NCBI GenBank assembly: GCA_027311025.1 | Contig: DAICZS010000002.1 | Coordinates: 62,001-126,000, forward strand | Source: Ferrovaceae bacterium | Lineage (GTDB): Bacteria; Pseudomonadota; Gammaproteobacteria; Burkholderiales; Ferrovaceae | Reading direction: 5' to 3' | DNA: 64,000 nucleotides | Notes under the pieces: model-generated | Told to the model about the DNA's origin: nothing | What the model saw: only the letters and a program-made list of their open reading frames with translations | Databases searched by the model: none | Made by a program: the position numbers and the translations under genes | Shown here: positions 24,915 to 36,986 of the stretch, one piece after another | Layout of the letters: each line of letters starts with the position of its first letter | Position numbering within the stretch: the first letter of the stretch is position 1

Positions 24915-26319
24915 TGCGAAAGATCTTGCCGGGATTCATCAATCCCAGGGGATCCAGCGTGTGCTTGATGCGTTTCATCAATTCGAGTTCAACGGGATTT
25001 TTGTAACGCACCAGTTCGTCCACCTTCAATTGGCCTATGCCATGTTCTGCGCTGATGCTGCCTCCCAGTCGATCCACCGTATCATGCACGATGCGGTTGA
25101 CGGCAAGGGTTTGCTCGATGAATGCTGCATTATCCAGAAGGTTGGGCTTGGACAGGTTGTAGTGCAGGTTTCCATCGCCTACATGACCAAAGCACAGCAG
25201 ACGGATTCCGGGATATTGTGCTTCCAGTCGTGCAGTAGCTTCTTCGATCAAATCCGGTATCCTGCTGACGGGGACACTGATGTCGTGCTTGATGCTGATG
25301 CCTTCCAGTTTTTGCGCTTCGGAAATCTGTTCGCGCAAGGCCCACAGCGTATCCGCTTGCGCCTCGCTTTGGGCCAATGCGGCATCAATGATCATGCCGG
25401 AACGCAAGGCTTCAGCCAGGCTGCTCTCAAGTACGCCATGCGGGTCTGACCCCGGGTCCGTATCATCCATTTCCACCAGGACATACCAGGGCGAGGGTTG
25501 GCTCAAGGGATCATGACTGCCCGGAATGTGGAGGAGCACCATCTGCAGGGCAGACCGCGAAACCAGCTCAAACCCCGTAACGCGGTCACCACTTCGGGTT
25601 TTCAGATAACCCAGCAGCGCCACGGCATCGCGCGGCGAATCGAGGGCCACCCAGGCGGTAGCACGCACGTGCGGCAAGGAAAACAGGCGCAGCACAGCGG
25701 CTGTGATGATGCCCAGGGTGCCTTCGGCACCGATGAACCATTGCTTGAGGTCATAACCGGTATTGTCCTTGCGCAACCCCCGCAACCCATTCCAAATCTG
25801 CCCATCGGGCAAGACCACTTCAAGACCCAGAACGAGGCTGCGCATGTTGCCGTAACGCAGCACTGCCGTGCCGCCGGCATTGGTGGAGATGATCCCGCCA
25901 ATCTCCGCACTGCCCTCTGAGGCAATGCTCAGTGGAAACAGATGACCGCCCTGACGGGCGACGTTTTGCACCGTAGCCAGAACCGTTCCTGCCTCGCAGG
26001 TCAGGGTGTCGTTATCCCAGTCGGTAGCCAGAATGCGATTCATGCGCGACAGGTTGAGAATGATTTCCCCGTGTCCCAGGCGAGGAATGGATGCGCCACA
26101 CTGGCTGGTGTTGCCACCTTGGGGCACGACTGCAATCCTGTGGTCGTGGCAGGCCCGAACCACAGCTGCCACTTCGGCTGTGCTGGCTGGTTTGACCACG
26201 ACGGCAGCATCGCCATGGTAGCGCCCGCGCCAATCCGTGTTATACGGAGCAAGGTCGCTGGGATCGGTAATCAGTCCGGCAGGCCCCACGATTTCTGCAA
26301 GGTCTTCAATGAAGGGCAT
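24904..26319 (-). CDS. FAD-linked 2-hydroxyacid oxidase (GlcD/D-2-hydroxyglutarate dehydrogenase-like)
   Basis: A 471-residue flavoprotein with a PCMH-type FAD domain (VVVKPASTAEVAAVVRAC, VVPQGGNTSQCG, GGIISTNAGGTAVLRYGNMRS, WFIGAEGTLGIITAAVLRL) and a C-terminal FAD-oxidase domain (CFGHVGDGNLHYNLS, SISAEHGIGQLK, DPLGLMNPGK). Such enzymes oxidise D-lactate, glycolate or D-2-hydroxyglutarate and feed electrons to quinone or ETF. The sequence style is nearest the D-2-hydroxyglutarate/D-lactate dehydrogenases, but substrate choice is not fixed by what I see. Its start overlaps the nudC stop by 14 bp; the role of this coupling is unclear. Confidence 0.85.
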   Translation of the reverse strand: MPFIEDLAEIVGPAGLITDPSDLAPYNTDWRGRYHGDAAVVVKPASTAEVAAVVRACHDHRIAVVPQGGNTSQCGASIPRLGHGEIILNLSRMNRILATDWDNDTLTCEAGTVLATVQNVARQGGHLFPLSIASEGSAEIGGIISTNAGGTAVLRYGNMRSLVLGLEVVLPDGQIWNGLRGLRKDNTGYDLKQWFIGAEGTLGIITAAVLRLFSLPHVRATAWVALDSPRDAVALLGYLKTRSGDRVTGFELVSRSALQMVLLHIPGSHDPLSQPSPWYVLVEMDDTDPGSDPHGVLESSLAEALRSGMIIDAALAQSEAQADTLWALREQISEAQKLEGISIKHDISVPVSRIPDLIEEATARLEAQYPGIRLLCFGHVGDGNLHYNLSKPNLLDNAAFIEQTLAVNRIVHDTVDRLGGSISAEHGIGQLKVDELVRYKNPVELELMKRIKHTLDPLGLMNPGKIFRTTK

Positions 26320-27142
26320 GATGACGGGATTTCATAAGTAAAAGGGTGGCTTCAATGAGTTGGCGGGCGATGCTGACGGGGTGGGGAAGCAAGGGTAGCG
26401 CCTCGCTTGAAAACCAGCGCGCGTCTTCGATTTCTCCGGGCTGGGGTGAGATCAATCCGGAGTGGTACTGGCAAGTGAAGGCAACCATCAAGGAGTGCGG
26501 AAAGGGCCAGGACTGGCTTTTAAAGTACTGAATATCCCTGACCTCCAGCCCCACCTCCTCGCGAATTTCTCGCATCAATGCCATCTCAAGGCTTTCACCC
26601 GGCTCACAATATCCGGCAATGGCACTATAGACGCCAGGCGCAAAATGAGGACTGCGTGCCAACAGCAACTCGTCTCCGCGCATGATGAGGCCCATGACTA
26701 CAGGCGCGATGCGCGGATAAACCACCAGCTGGCACGCGGGGCAGAAACGGGCGCGCTCATGTGTGCGCAACTCGGTAGGCGTACCGCAACGCCCGCAGTA
26801 TAAATGGGTGCGATCCCAGTCGATGATCTGCAACGCACGCCCTGCCAGCGCCAGAAGCACTTCGTCGGCGCGTCCGAACAACGAACGCAAACCTGAAAAT
26901 GTGTAACCAGCAGGTGGCAGCGCATGTGAGTCCACTTCAAGGCCGTGACAGATACTGCCTTTCAGTTGACCGATGACATGTCGACGCACAATGCCTGTAG
27001 CAAGCTGTGCCAGGACGGCATCGTCGGGCAGTTTGACAGGGCCTTCGGACTGGGTGACCAACAGCTGAGACCCCTGGAAAATAAACCAGAGCGGTTCGCC
27101 TGTGGACTGTTTGGGCACTTCCAGGAGCGGTTGGAAATCCAT
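26306..27142 (-). CDS. nudC: NADH pyrophosphatase / NAD-RNA decapping hydrolase NudC
   Basis: A 278-residue Nudix hydrolase that cleaves NAD(H) to NMN(H) and AMP and can remove NAD caps from RNA. Zinc-ribbon cysteines are C116, C119, C134 and C137. The Nudix box runs from GYCEPGESLEMALMREIREE(VG) at about 177-199, followed by the NudC-specific SQSWPFPHS (209-217). Its ATG overlaps the nadE stop by one base (TGATG), linking NAD synthesis and turnover in one operon. Confidence 0.94.
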   Translation of the reverse strand: MDFQPLLEVPKQSTGEPLWFIFQGSQLLVTQSEGPVKLPDDAVLAQLATGIVRRHVIGQLKGSICHGLEVDSHALPPAGYTFSGLRSLFGRADEVLLALAGRALQIIDWDRTHLYCGRCGTPTELRTHERARFCPACQLVVYPRIAPVVMGLIMRGDELLLARSPHFAPGVYSAIAGYCEPGESLEMALMREIREEVGLEVRDIQYFKSQSWPFPHSLMVAFTCQYHSGLISPQPGEIEDARWFSSEALPLLPHPVSIARQLIEATLLLMKSRHHALH

Positions 27143-29223
27143 CAGATGTTCTTTTTGCCGGGTTCCTGTTCAGGCACGGAGTCCAGCGCTTGCAACCATA
27201 CCGTTGCCACAGCATCACTGGGTGCGCGCCAGTCCCCGCGAGGCGACAATGAACCACCCGATCCTACCTTGGGCGCATTGGCAATGCAGGAACGCTTGAA
27301 CTGACTGTCCTGAAAAAAACGTTTTACAAATACCTGTAACCAGCGCCGAATGTCCGCAATTCCGTACTCAGCCCGCTTCTCTTCAGGAATGTGTGGCCAC
27401 TCGCCGCGCCTTTTGTCGCTCCAGGAGCACCACGCCATGAAAGCCACCCTGGCAGGGTCGAAGCCAAAACGAAGTATGTGGTACAGGTTGAAATCCTGGA
27501 GGGCATAGGGTCCTACAGTGTCTTCGGTTCGTTGAACGGCTTCGGGATGACTGGCAGGTATCAGCTCGGGAGAGATATCGCTAGCCAGCACCGTGCCCAG
27601 CACACCAGATACTTCGCGACCCATCTTGTCGCCATCCATGATCCAGCGTATGAGGTACTGGATCAGTGTTTTTGGCACGCTCGCATTGACATGATAGTGG
27701 GCCATGTGATCGCCCACGCCATAGGTGGACCACCCCAAAGCCAATTCGCTGAGATCGCTCGTGCCAACCACAAGGCCGGCATGCTGGTTGGCCAGACGGA
27801 ACAAATGACTGGTGCGCTCTCCAGCCTGAACGTTTTCGAATGTAATGTCGTACACCGGGTGCCCTTCATGGAACGGATGCCCGATATCCTTGAGCATTTG
27901 CAGGCAGCTGGGTCGTATGTCGATCTCGGCAGCGCTCACATCCAGTGACTGCATGAGTTGGCGCGCAATCCCCAGAGATTTACTGGACGTGCCAAACCCG
28001 GGCATGGTGTAGGCCAGCAGGTTTTTTCGGGGCAGTTTCAGGTTGTCCAGTACCGCAACGGCAACCAGCAATGCATGGGTTGAATCGAGGCCACCCGAGA
28101 TGCCGATAATCAGTTTTTTCAGGCCGGTGGAACGAAGCCGGGTTGTCAGGCCTTGCACCTGAATGTTGAAGACATCGCGGCAGCGCTCGTCTCTCAACAG
28201 TGGATCGTTGGGCACATAGGGGTAGCGCAGTGGCGGCACAAGTAACGGCAATTGAAGGCCCTGAGGGAGTGGCAGTTCGAATGGCAGGGTCACCATCGCC
28301 GCGACTGCAGTGTTGTGCCGTCTTATCGTTTCATTGAAGGTGTTCTGGCGCATGCGCTCCTGGTGCAGCCGTACCAGATCCACGTCTGCCAGAATGAGTT
28401 GGTCCCTGTCTTCAAAACGCACGCTTTCCGCCTTGATTTCGCCGTAGTCGGCAATCAGGCCATGGCCATCCCAGGCCAGGTCTGTCGAGGATTCACCTCG
28501 GCCCGACGCGCTGTAGAGATACGCTGCAAGGCAACGGGCCGACTGGTTGGACACCAGCTGGCGCCGGTAGGCCTCTTTGCCGATGGTGGCATTGGAAGCG
28601 GAAGGGTTGACGATGAGCGTGGCTCCTGCCAGGGCAGCCACACTGGAGGGCGGGATGGGTACCCAAAGATCTTCGCAAATTTCCGCAGCAATGGTGAGCA
28701 GGGGTTGATTGCTGGCCTGGAACAGCAGGCGCGTTCCGAATGGAATGTCTGCAAACCCTGGCAAATCCAGGGTTTCTGCCGCAATGCAGTCGCCTGAAAC
28801 AAAATGGCGGGCCTCGTAAAATTCCCGGTAGTTGGGCAGGTAGGTTTTGGGCACGATGCCCAAAATGCGGCCGCCGCAGATCAGCGCTGCGCAATTGAAC
28901 AACCGCCCCTGGTGCCGGATGGGAAGGCCCACCACTGCCGCAATGGGACATTTACCGCTTTCCTGAACAACCTGAGCCAGTGCCCGCAGGGCTGCATCCA
29001 GGAGGGCATCCTGGTGAAACAGGTCTTCGCAGGAGTAGGCCGTAAGGCCCAGTTCAGGAAAAACCACGAGACAGGCCTGTTGCTCTGCGGCCTGACCCAT
29101 GAGTGCTATCGTACGAGCCGCATTCCAGGCAGGATCGGCAACGCGAACTTCCGGGATGGCCACAGCGACTCGGATAAAACCATGGCTGTAGAGATTGAAA
29201 AAAGCTGGTTTGGATTGTTTCAT
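27142..29223 (-). CDS. nadE: Glutamine-dependent NAD+ synthetase
   Basis: A 693-residue two-domain enzyme that amidates nicotinate adenine dinucleotide with ammonia from glutamine, the last step of NAD synthesis. The N-terminal nitrilase-type amidase has the Glu-Lys-Cys triad in VVFPELGLTAYS, IVPKTYLPNYREFYEARHF and AAEICEDLWVP. The C-terminal synthetase has the PP-loop IIGISGGLDSTHALL and later GTSDLSELALGWSTYG. Length fits the large glutaminase-linked form. It begins 24 bp after the outer-membrane factor gene on the same strand, so it may be read through from the efflux operon. Confidence 0.95.
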   Translation of the reverse strand: MKQSKPAFFNLYSHGFIRVAVAIPEVRVADPAWNAARTIALMGQAAEQQACLVVFPELGLTAYSCEDLFHQDALLDAALRALAQVVQESGKCPIAAVVGLPIRHQGRLFNCAALICGGRILGIVPKTYLPNYREFYEARHFVSGDCIAAETLDLPGFADIPFGTRLLFQASNQPLLTIAAEICEDLWVPIPPSSVAALAGATLIVNPSASNATIGKEAYRRQLVSNQSARCLAAYLYSASGRGESSTDLAWDGHGLIADYGEIKAESVRFEDRDQLILADVDLVRLHQERMRQNTFNETIRRHNTAVAAMVTLPFELPLPQGLQLPLLVPPLRYPYVPNDPLLRDERCRDVFNIQVQGLTTRLRSTGLKKLIIGISGGLDSTHALLVAVAVLDNLKLPRKNLLAYTMPGFGTSSKSLGIARQLMQSLDVSAAEIDIRPSCLQMLKDIGHPFHEGHPVYDITFENVQAGERTSHLFRLANQHAGLVVGTSDLSELALGWSTYGVGDHMAHYHVNASVPKTLIQYLIRWIMDGDKMGREVSGVLGTVLASDISPELIPASHPEAVQRTEDTVGPYALQDFNLYHILRFGFDPARVAFMAWCSWSDKRRGEWPHIPEEKRAEYGIADIRRWLQVFVKRFFQDSQFKRSCIANAPKVGSGGSLSPRGDWRAPSDAVATVWLQALDSVPEQEPGKKNI

Positions 29224-29247
29224 GAGTCCATTATCCCGCTTTTATGC

Positions 29248-30666
29248 TCAATGTGCGTCATCCCACCCACCACCCAGGGCCACAATCAGTTGTACGCTCG
29301 CTGCATACTGGCGGCTGTGCAGGTTCAGCTCGGTCAGCTCACTGTTAAGTAGCGTGGTTTGCGCCGTAATGACGCTGAGATAATTCACAATACCTTCCCG
29401 ATACTGGCTTGCAGTCAGGGTCAGCGTGCTTTGAGCGGCGCGCACTGCTTCGTTCTGCACCTTGATTTCATGTGCAAGCACCGCCGCTGCCACCAGATTG
29501 TCTTCAACATTCTGGAAGGCCTCCAGCACCACTTCCCGGTAATTGGCCACAGATTGGTCGTATGCGGCTACGGCTTGATCTACTCCCGCCGAAAGCAGGC
29601 CGGCATTGAATATGGGCAGCAGAAACTGGGGACTTAAACTCCACATGGAATTGGGTTGGTTCACGAGATTATTGTACGCACTGTTTTGGAAACCCATGGT
29701 GCCGTTGATGCTCAGTGCCGGAAAAAACGCTGCCTTGGCCACGCCAATCTGCGCACTTGCTGCTGCTGCACTGCGCTCTGCTGACGCGACGTCAGGACGC
29801 CGCTCCAGCAACACTGAAGGAACGGTCAGGGGAATTTGGGGAATGTCTGCGCCCAGAGGAGATTCTGGAACATGGAATTCAGAAGCCGGGACACCCGTCA
29901 AAACGGCCATCGCATGTTCCAGCTGTGCCCGCTGTATGCCCACATCCAGTAATAGCGCTTCGGTACTACGTAATTGTCCTTCTGCTTGCAGTACATCCGT
30001 TTGCGCGGCCACGCCCTGTTCAAAACGGCTTCGGGTCAGATCAAGAAACTTCTGATAGGCATCGACAGTTTCAGCCAATAGCCTTTTTTGCGCATCATCT
30101 GCGCGCAACTGAAAATAGTCCACGGCAAGCTGGCTTTGCAGGGAGAGTCGTGAGGCAGCCAATTGGCCTGCACTGGCCTGCATGGAAGCTGTATTCGCCT
30201 CAATGGAGCGGCGTATTGAGCCCCATAAGTCAGGTTCCCAACTGGCTTGTGCGGCGAGCAGATAATTGTCGTAAATTCTCCCCTGGGCAAGGCCGATGGC
30301 GCCGGCAGAGGCGCGGTTGCGGGTCGTGCCAGCAACCGCATTGAGGGTGGGGAAGAGGCCCGCCTGGGCAATCTGAACCAGCGCCCGTGCCTGGCGCAAG
30401 GCCGCTTCCCGCTGCGCCAGAGTCTGGTTAGACTGGCTTACCCGCTGTTCGTAATCTGCAAGAACAGGGTCATTGAACATCTTCCACCAATCCGCAGGAA
30501 TCTCGGCATCGTGTGGTTCTGCCACCTTCCAGCCCGTTGGTACGTTGAACGATTGCGGCGTAGGCACCGCAGGACGCGTATAGTCCGGGCCAACGGCGCA
30601 GCCACCCGTCAGTGCCACAACGAGCATCACCACCATAACGCGGAAAATTTGATTAACGGGATTCAT
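29248..30666 (-). CDS. RND efflux outer-membrane factor lipoprotein (NodT/OprM family)
   Basis: A 472-residue TolC-like channel with signal peptide and lipobox (VVALTGGC, then [17 protein letters not shown], the hallmark N terminus of NodT/OprM proteins). Two OEP repeats contain long coiled-coil helices ([74 protein letters not shown]). It overlaps the upstream RND pump gene by 14 bp and completes the tripartite system encoded by the four preceding genes. Confidence 0.93.
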   Translation of the reverse strand: MNPVNQIFRVMVVMLVVALTGGCAVGPDYTRPAVPTPQSFNVPTGWKVAEPHDAEIPADWWKMFNDPVLADYEQRVSQSNQTLAQREAALRQARALVQIAQAGLFPTLNAVAGTTRNRASAGAIGLAQGRIYDNYLLAAQASWEPDLWGSIRRSIEANTASMQASAGQLAASRLSLQSQLAVDYFQLRADDAQKRLLAETVDAYQKFLDLTRSRFEQGVAAQTDVLQAEGQLRSTEALLLDVGIQRAQLEHAMAVLTGVPASEFHVPESPLGADIPQIPLTVPSVLLERRPDVASAERSAAAASAQIGVAKAAFFPALSINGTMGFQNSAYNNLVNQPNSMWSLSPQFLLPIFNAGLLSAGVDQAVAAYDQSVANYREVVLEAFQNVEDNLVAAAVLAHEIKVQNEAVRAAQSTLTLTASQYREGIVNYLSVITAQTTLLNSELTELNLHSRQYAASVQLIVALGGGWDDAH

Positions 30667-33600
30667 GGAAGGGCCGAAAGGACAGGGTGCGAAATCGTGA
30701 CAACATGGCAGTACGGAAGCGATCCATATAAATGTACACCACTGGCGTGGTGTACAGGGTCAGAATTTGGCTGACAGCAAGCCCCCCCACTATCGAAATA
30801 CCCAGTGGCCGACGCAATTCCGAACCGACACCCCAACCCACGGCCAGTGGCAATGCCCCCAGCATGGCGGCGAGTGTCGTCATCATGATCGGCCTGAATC
30901 TCAGCTTGCAAGCCTGAATGATGGCTTCCTCGGGTGGAATGCCATTCTGCCGTTCTGCCTGCAAGGCAAAATCGATCATCATGATGGCGTTTTTCTTGAC
31001 GATACCGATCAGCAAAATCACGCCAATCAATGCCATCAGGCTGAATTCTACACCGGTGGCCATCAATGCCAACAATGCACCTACGCCGGCAGAAGGCAAC
31101 GTCGACAAAATCGTGAGCGGATGTACCAGGCTTTCGTAGAGAATTCCCAGCACGATGTAGACCGCCAATAATGCTGCCATGATCAGCAGGGGTTGGCTTG
31201 ATAGGGATGAACGGAACACCTTGGCCGTACCCTGGAAGGCCCCATGGATTGACGCGGGAACGCCCAGTTTCAGAAATGCCCGGTCGATTGCCTGGGTGGC
31301 CTGGCCCAGCGAAACACCTTGAGGCAGGTTGAAGGTGATGGTGGTTGCAGGAAACTGTCCCTGATGATTGACCGACAAGGCCGCATTGCCAGAAGCAAAG
31401 TGCGCCACTGCCGAGAGCGGAACGATGGATCCATTCTTACCGGAGACATAGGTCTGCTCTAGCGTGGTTGGCGATTGCCAGAAGGCAGGTGCCGCTTCCA
31501 TCACCACACGATACTGGTTCAATGGGTTGTAAATGTTGGAGATGATGCGTTGCCCGTAAAGATCGTTCAGGGCAAGATCGATGGCGCTTGCAGAAATGCC
31601 GAGGCGCCCCGCCGTATCACGATCATAGGTGAGGTAAGTGTCAAGCCCCTTGTCCTGCTGATCCGTATTGACGTCTACCAGTTCCGGGAGCTTGGACAAA
31701 GTTGCCAGGATTTTTGGCGCCCATAAACGCAGCTGCTCCAGATCATTCCCTTGCAAGGTGTACTGATACTGGGCATTGCCGGCACGCCCGCCAAAGCGCA
31801 AATCCTGGACCACCTGAAAATACAGGTTTGCTCCGGAAACCTGGGAAAGCTTTTTGCGTAGTCGCGCAATAACAGCATCGGAAGACACTTTGCGCTCACC
31901 AGGAGGCTTTAAGGTCATGAACACAAGCGCCGTGTTGCGAGCCGAGCCACCCGTGAATCCAATCACGTTTTCGGCGTCGGGGTCGGTCTTGCACAGTGCG
32001 ATGAATTCAGCAAGCTTGCTGCGCATGGCCTGGAATGAAATGCTTTGGTCAGCCTGAATCTGACCAATCAGGCGACCGGTGTCCTGCTGAGGAAAGAAGC
32101 CTTTTGGCACGATGACGTACAGGTAAACATTGAGCCCAATGGTGGCGAACAGCATCAACAAAACCCACCGTTTGTGTGACACCGCCCAGAGCAGTGATCT
32201 TTCATAAAATAGATGCAGACGATCCAGATGATCGCGCACCCCATCCAACAAGGACTTCATCCAGCTCATTATCCGGTGCCGTTTCGGTGGGGCTGAGGAT
32301 TCGGTCTGAGTGACGCTTTTTTTGAGCAGGCGGGCGCACATCATGGGGGTGGTCGTCAGCGATATGAGCAATGAGACCATCACCGCCACAGACAGAACCA
32401 CGGCGAATTCCTGGAACATACGACCCACCAGTCCGCCCATCAGAAGCAGGGGTACGAAGACCGCAATCAGAGAAAGGCTGATGGATATCACGGTGAAGCT
32501 GACTTCTCTTGCCCCCCGCAGGGCTGCATCTAGTGGCGACAGGCCGGCCTCGATATGGCGTGAAATGTTTTCCAGCATCACGATGGCATCATCCACCACG
32601 AACCCGGTGGCCACGGTCAACGCCATCAGCGACAGGTTATCCAGGCTGTAGCCGAACAGGTACATCACCCCAAAAGTGCCAATCAATGATACCGGTACGG
32701 CCACGCTGGGAATTAATGCCGCATGGGCTTCACGCAAAAAGAGAAATACCACGAGGATGACCAGGGCAGTAGCGATGAGCAGCGTTCTCTCCACGTCATG
32801 CAGGGAAGCACGAATGGTGGGGGTGCGGTCCATCACAACGGAGAGGTCGATGGCGCTGGGGATTGAAGCACGCAAATGCGGCACCAGAGCGCGGATGCGG
32901 TCGACGGTTTCGATGATGTTTGCATTGGGCTGACGGTTTACGATCAGCAGGATGGCCCGCCGCCCATTGGCGATTCCCAGATTACGCAGATCCTGTACGG
33001 AATCCGTGATTTCGGCCACGTCTGTCAGACGAACCGGAGAACCATTGCGCCAGGCTATGATGAGCGGACGAAATTCGTTCGCTTTCATGGCCTGATCATT
33101 GTCCTCAATCTGCCAACGACGGGTATCGTCTTCAATGAAACCCTTGGGACGATTGGTATTGGTACTGGCAATGGCAATGCGGGTCTGTTCCAGCCCAACG
33201 CCATAGCGGTCAAGCGCCAACGGGCTCAATTCAACCCGGACTGCTGGCAAAGAGCTTCCCCCTACCGTAACCTGGCCTACGCCGTCCACCTGTGACAATC
33301 GTTGTGCCAGGATAGTGGAAGCTGCATCATAAATTTCCCCTGCACTCAGGGTAGGGGACGTGAGAGACATGATGAGAATCGGTGCGTCTGCCGGGTTGAC
33401 TTTGCGGTAGATCGGGTTGAGAGGCAAATTTGCAGGCAGCAACGCGCTGGCTGCATTGATGGCGGCCATCACATCCCGTGCGGCGCCGTTGATGTTGCGC
33501 TCGAGGTTGAAGACCAGGCTTAACACGGTCTGCCCGGTTGAACTGGTCGAAGTGATCTCTTCAACACCGGCGATGCGTCCCAAGGTCCGTTCCAGCGGAG

Positions 33601-33793
33601 TGGCTACTGTGGCTGCCATGGTTTCCGGGCTGGCCCCAGGAAGGCTGACCTGTACGCTTACAGCCGGAAAGTCAATCTGCGGTAGCGGTGCCACGGGAAG
33701 CAGCGTGAATGCCACCAGGCCCGACAGCGTTATTGCCGCAGTCAAAAGCGTGGTTGCGATGGGGCGGCGGATGAAAACCCCTGTGATGTTCAT
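30653..33793 (-). CDS. mdtC: RND multidrug efflux pump subunit, MdtC-like
   Basis: A 1046-residue inner-membrane proton/drug antiporter of the HAE1 group. The N terminus [20 protein letters not shown] is typical; the proton-relay aspartates in TM4 are in [21 protein letters not shown]. Tandem RND halves with long periplasmic loops follow, ending with [18 protein letters not shown] and the [20 protein letters not shown] region. MdtB and MdtC form a mixed trimer. The start overlaps the stop of the other pump gene by 4 bp. Substrates are not predictable here. Confidence 0.93.
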   Translation of the reverse strand: MNITGVFIRRPIATTLLTAAITLSGLVAFTLLPVAPLPQIDFPAVSVQVSLPGASPETMAATVATPLERTLGRIAGVEEITSTSSTGQTVLSLVFNLERNINGAARDVMAAINAASALLPANLPLNPIYRKVNPADAPILIMSLTSPTLSAGEIYDAASTILAQRLSQVDGVGQVTVGGSSLPAVRVELSPLALDRYGVGLEQTRIAIASTNTNRPKGFIEDDTRRWQIEDNDQAMKANEFRPLIIAWRNGSPVRLTDVAEITDSVQDLRNLGIANGRRAILLIVNRQPNANIIETVDRIRALVPHLRASIPSAIDLSVVMDRTPTIRASLHDVERTLLIATALVILVVFLFLREAHAALIPSVAVPVSLIGTFGVMYLFGYSLDNLSLMALTVATGFVVDDAIVMLENISRHIEAGLSPLDAALRGAREVSFTVISISLSLIAVFVPLLLMGGLVGRMFQEFAVVLSVAVMVSLLISLTTTPMMCARLLKKSVTQTESSAPPKRHRIMSWMKSLLDGVRDHLDRLHLFYERSLLWAVSHKRWVLLMLFATIGLNVYLYVIVPKGFFPQQDTGRLIGQIQADQSISFQAMRSKLAEFIALCKTDPDAENVIGFTGGSARNTALVFMTLKPPGERKVSSDAVIARLRKKLSQVSGANLYFQVVQDLRFGGRAGNAQYQYTLQGNDLEQLRLWAPKILATLSKLPELVDVNTDQQDKGLDTYLTYDRDTAGRLGISASAIDLALNDLYGQRIISNIYNPLNQYRVVMEAAPAFWQSPTTLEQTYVSGKNGSIVPLSAVAHFASGNAALSVNHQGQFPATTITFNLPQGVSLGQATQAIDRAFLKLGVPASIHGAFQGTAKVFRSSLSSQPLLIMAALLAVYIVLGILYESLVHPLTILSTLPSAGVGALLALMATGVEFSLMALIGVILLIGIVKKNAIMMIDFALQAERQNGIPPEEAIIQACKLRFRPIMMTTLAAMLGALPLAVGWGVGSELRRPLGISIVGGLAVSQILTLYTTPVVYIYMDRFRTAMLSRFRTLSFRPFHESR

Positions 33794-36700
33794 GTTGATT
33801 TGGCGCGATTGGCGAGACGATCCATGGCCAGATAAATGACCGGCGTGGTGAACAAGGTCAGTAGCTGGCTTGCAAGCAGGCCCCCCACCATGGTTACGCC
33901 CAGTGGCTGCCGCAATTCAGCACCAATACCACTACCGAGCATCAGGGGTAGGGCGGCGAAGAGCGCGGAAAGGGTGGTCATCAAAATTGGGCGAAAGCGC
34001 AAAAGACAAGCCTGCCTGATCGCCTCAAGTGCAGTTAACCCCTGGTTTCTCTGGGCGTCCAGTGCGAAATCGATCATCATGATCGCATTTTTCTTGACGA
34101 TGCCGATCAGCAAGATGATCCCGATGATGCCCAGAACTCCAAGATCATTACCGGTGAGAAAGAGCGCCAGCAGTGCACCCACCCCAGCTGAAGGCAGGGT
34201 GGAGAGAATCGTGATGGGGTGGATATAGCTTTCGTACAGTACGCCCAGCACGATATACATGGTGACCACCGCGGCCAAAACCAGTAACAACGTGGAAGAA
34301 AGGGATTTTTGGTAAGCCCGGGCTGCGCCCTGAAATCTGGTCTCGATACTGTCAGGCAAGTGAATATCCTGCTGCGCGGCGTTAATGGCATCCACAGCCT
34401 GGCCAAGCGACACGCCCCGGCTGAGATTGAAAGAAATGGTGGCAGAGGGAAACTGTCCCAGGTGATGAATGGCCAAAGGGCCCATGCGCTCGGATATATG
34501 CACCAGCTCGCTCAGTGGAACCTGCACATTCCAGCCACCGGCGGTAGTCACGGGGCCGGACGTGGTAGCAGCACCGGGCGAGTTGGTGGCATTGGGCACG
34601 ATAGCCGGTCCCAGTCCACCCACGCTCACGGAGCCCGGTAGTGCTCCCGTGACGTAAATGCTGTCGAGCTGCTTCGGATTCTTGCGAAACTCTGGCTGCA
34701 CTTCCAGAATCACGCGATATTGATTGGATTGCGTAAAAACGGTGGATACGATCCGCTGACCGAAGGCATCATAGAGCGCGTTGTCGATCGCAGCCACGGT
34801 AACCCCAAGACGGCCGGCAGTATTGCGATCAATGTCCAGATACACCCTGTTGCCGTCATTCAGGAGATCGCTCGCCACGTCCTTGAGTTGTGGCAGCGCC
34901 TGCAAACGGTTGACCAGTTTCGTCGTCCACTCCTGTATTTCCTCTGGCTTGGGCCCCTCGAGGGTCATCTGAAACTGGGTACGGCTCAAAGTGTCTTCAA
35001 TGGTGAGATCCTGAACAGGTTGCAGGTAAACATGGATGCCTTCCACCCTGGCGAGACTCTGACGCAAGCGCGCCATCACCGCAGTGATGTTGCCGTCTGG
35101 CCCGCGCGACTCCAGCGGCTTGAGGCTGATGAGAAGACGACCGCTGTTAATGGTCGTATTAATGCCGTCCACGCCAATGAAGGAAGAAAGACTTTCCACG
35201 GCCGGGTCATGCAACAGGGTTTCTGCAACGGCCTGTTGGCGCGTTGCCATGCCTTGAAAAGAGATTGACTGGGGCGCATCCGTAATGGCCTGGAGGATGC
35301 CGGTATCCTGTACCGGAAAAAATCCTTTCGGGATGTAGAGGTATAGCAGGGCCGTCAAGGCAAACGTGGCAACAGCCACCCAAAGGGTGCCCTTCTGGTG
35401 CTGCAATACCCAGTCCAGGGCCTTGCCATAGGCCGCGATGAGATGATCAAAAGCCGCCTTGGTGCGGGCACCGATGGCGGTGGTGGACTTTTGATCGAGA
35501 CCCTTGCCGAGGATGCGGGCACACATCATGGGTGTAAGGGTCAAGGACACCACGGCAGAAATCATGATGGCCACGGCCAGGGTGATGGCAAATTCGCGGA
35601 ACAGCCGGCCAATCACGTCGGACATGAACAAAAGTGGTATCAGAACCGCGATCAGCGAAATGGTCAGTGAAATGATGGTGAATCCAATCTGCCGCGCTCC
35701 TTTGAGGGCCGCCTGCATGGGTGACTCACCCTGTTCCAGGTATCGTGAGATGTTCTCGATCATCACGATGGCATCATCCACCACAAATCCGGTGGCAATG
35801 GTCAGGGCCATCAGCGTCAGGTTATTGATGCTGAAATTTTCGAGATACATGAATGCCAGCGTGCCCACCAGCGACAGCGGTACTGCCACGCTCGGTATGA
35901 TGGTTGCAGGCAAATTTCGCAGAAAAAGGAAAATGACCATCACCACCAGGGCGATGGCAAGCAGCATCTCAAACTGGATTTCGTGCACGGAAGCACGAAT
36001 GGTCGTGGTGCGATCCGTGAGTAACGACACTTCCACTGACTGCGGCAGGGATTGCTGCAGCTGCGGCAGCAGTGCCTTGACGCGATCCGATACCTCGATG
36101 ACGTTGGCGCCTGGTTGCCGCTGCACATTCACGATGATGGCAGGGGTGCGATCGTGCCAGGCGGCAAGATGCGTATCCTCAGCACCTTCCGTGACGGTGG
36201 CCACGTCACCCAGGCGCACGGGAGCGCCATTGAGGTAGGCAACGATGATCTGACGGTAATCCTCAGCCTGGCGTAGCTGATCGCTGGCGTCCACGACGGC
36301 AGATCGTTCGGGCCCGTCAAAACTGCCTTTGGGTAAATTGACATTATTGTTGACAATGGCAGTGCGTATGTCTTCAAAACCCAGCTGACGAATGGCGAGA
36401 GCGCCCGGGTCGAGTTGCACCCTCACAGCCGGACGCAGGCCACCGCCCATGCTGACCATGCCGACGCCTGGCAATTGTGAAATTTTTTGCACAAGCCGCG
36501 TATCAACCCAGTCCTGAAGGCGCGGCAGGGTCATGGCTGGGGAGGAAACTGCCAACGTCAGAATGGGGGCGTCAGCCGGGTTGACCTTGTTATACAAGGG
36601 CGGCATGGGCAGATCGGTAGGGAGAAAAGTGCCGGCAGCGTTGATGGCTTCCTGTACTTGCTGTTCGGCCACGTCAAGCGACATGCTCAGTGCAAACTGG

Positions 36701-36978
36701 AGTGTGATCACCGAGGCGCCGCCCGAACTGGTGGAGCTCATCTGGCTCAACCCCGGCATCTGACCAAACTGACGTTCCAGCGGTGCCGTGATGGCTGACG
36801 CAGTCACTTCTGGTCCGGCGCCCGGATAAAGCGTGGTTACCTCGATGGTGGGATAGTCCACCTCGGGCAAGGCAGAGAGCGGTAAAAATCGCCAGGAGAT
36901 AAATCCGGCAAGCAGCATTGCGACCATGATGAGCGAGGTCGCCACCGGTCGTTCAATGAAAATTTTTGAAATGTTCAA
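33790..36978 (-). CDS. mdtB: RND multidrug efflux pump subunit, MdtB-like
   Basis: A 1062-residue RND transporter homologous to its neighbour. [20 protein letters not shown] begins TM1; the TM4 relay aspartates are in [19 protein letters not shown]; the second half has [20 protein letters not shown]. One oddity is a Gly/Ala/Thr-rich insertion in a periplasmic loop ([20 protein letters not shown] and following), coded around 34530-34630, absent from the partner pump. It lies 8 bp downstream of the adaptor gene and overlaps the next pump gene (ATGA). Confidence 0.93.
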   Translation of the reverse strand: MNISKIFIERPVATSLIMVAMLLAGFISWRFLPLSALPEVDYPTIEVTTLYPGAGPEVTASAITAPLERQFGQMPGLSQMSSTSSGGASVITLQFALSMSLDVAEQQVQEAINAAGTFLPTDLPMPPLYNKVNPADAPILTLAVSSPAMTLPRLQDWVDTRLVQKISQLPGVGMVSMGGGLRPAVRVQLDPGALAIRQLGFEDIRTAIVNNNVNLPKGSFDGPERSAVVDASDQLRQAEDYRQIIVAYLNGAPVRLGDVATVTEGAEDTHLAAWHDRTPAIIVNVQRQPGANVIEVSDRVKALLPQLQQSLPQSVEVSLLTDRTTTIRASVHEIQFEMLLAIALVVMVIFLFLRNLPATIIPSVAVPLSLVGTLAFMYLENFSINNLTLMALTIATGFVVDDAIVMIENISRYLEQGESPMQAALKGARQIGFTIISLTISLIAVLIPLLFMSDVIGRLFREFAITLAVAIMISAVVSLTLTPMMCARILGKGLDQKSTTAIGARTKAAFDHLIAAYGKALDWVLQHQKGTLWVAVATFALTALLYLYIPKGFFPVQDTGILQAITDAPQSISFQGMATRQQAVAETLLHDPAVESLSSFIGVDGINTTINSGRLLISLKPLESRGPDGNITAVMARLRQSLARVEGIHVYLQPVQDLTIEDTLSRTQFQMTLEGPKPEEIQEWTTKLVNRLQALPQLKDVASDLLNDGNRVYLDIDRNTAGRLGVTVAAIDNALYDAFGQRIVSTVFTQSNQYRVILEVQPEFRKNPKQLDSIYVTGALPGSVSVGGLGPAIVPNATNSPGAATTSGPVTTAGGWNVQVPLSELVHISERMGPLAIHHLGQFPSATISFNLSRGVSLGQAVDAINAAQQDIHLPDSIETRFQGAARAYQKSLSSTLLLVLAAVVTMYIVLGVLYESYIHPITILSTLPSAGVGALLALFLTGNDLGVLGIIGIILLIGIVKKNAIMMIDFALDAQRNQGLTALEAIRQACLLRFRPILMTTLSALFAALPLMLGSGIGAELRQPLGVTMVGGLLASQLLTLFTTPVIYLAMDRLANRAKST

Positions 36979-36986
36979 GGTGAAGC

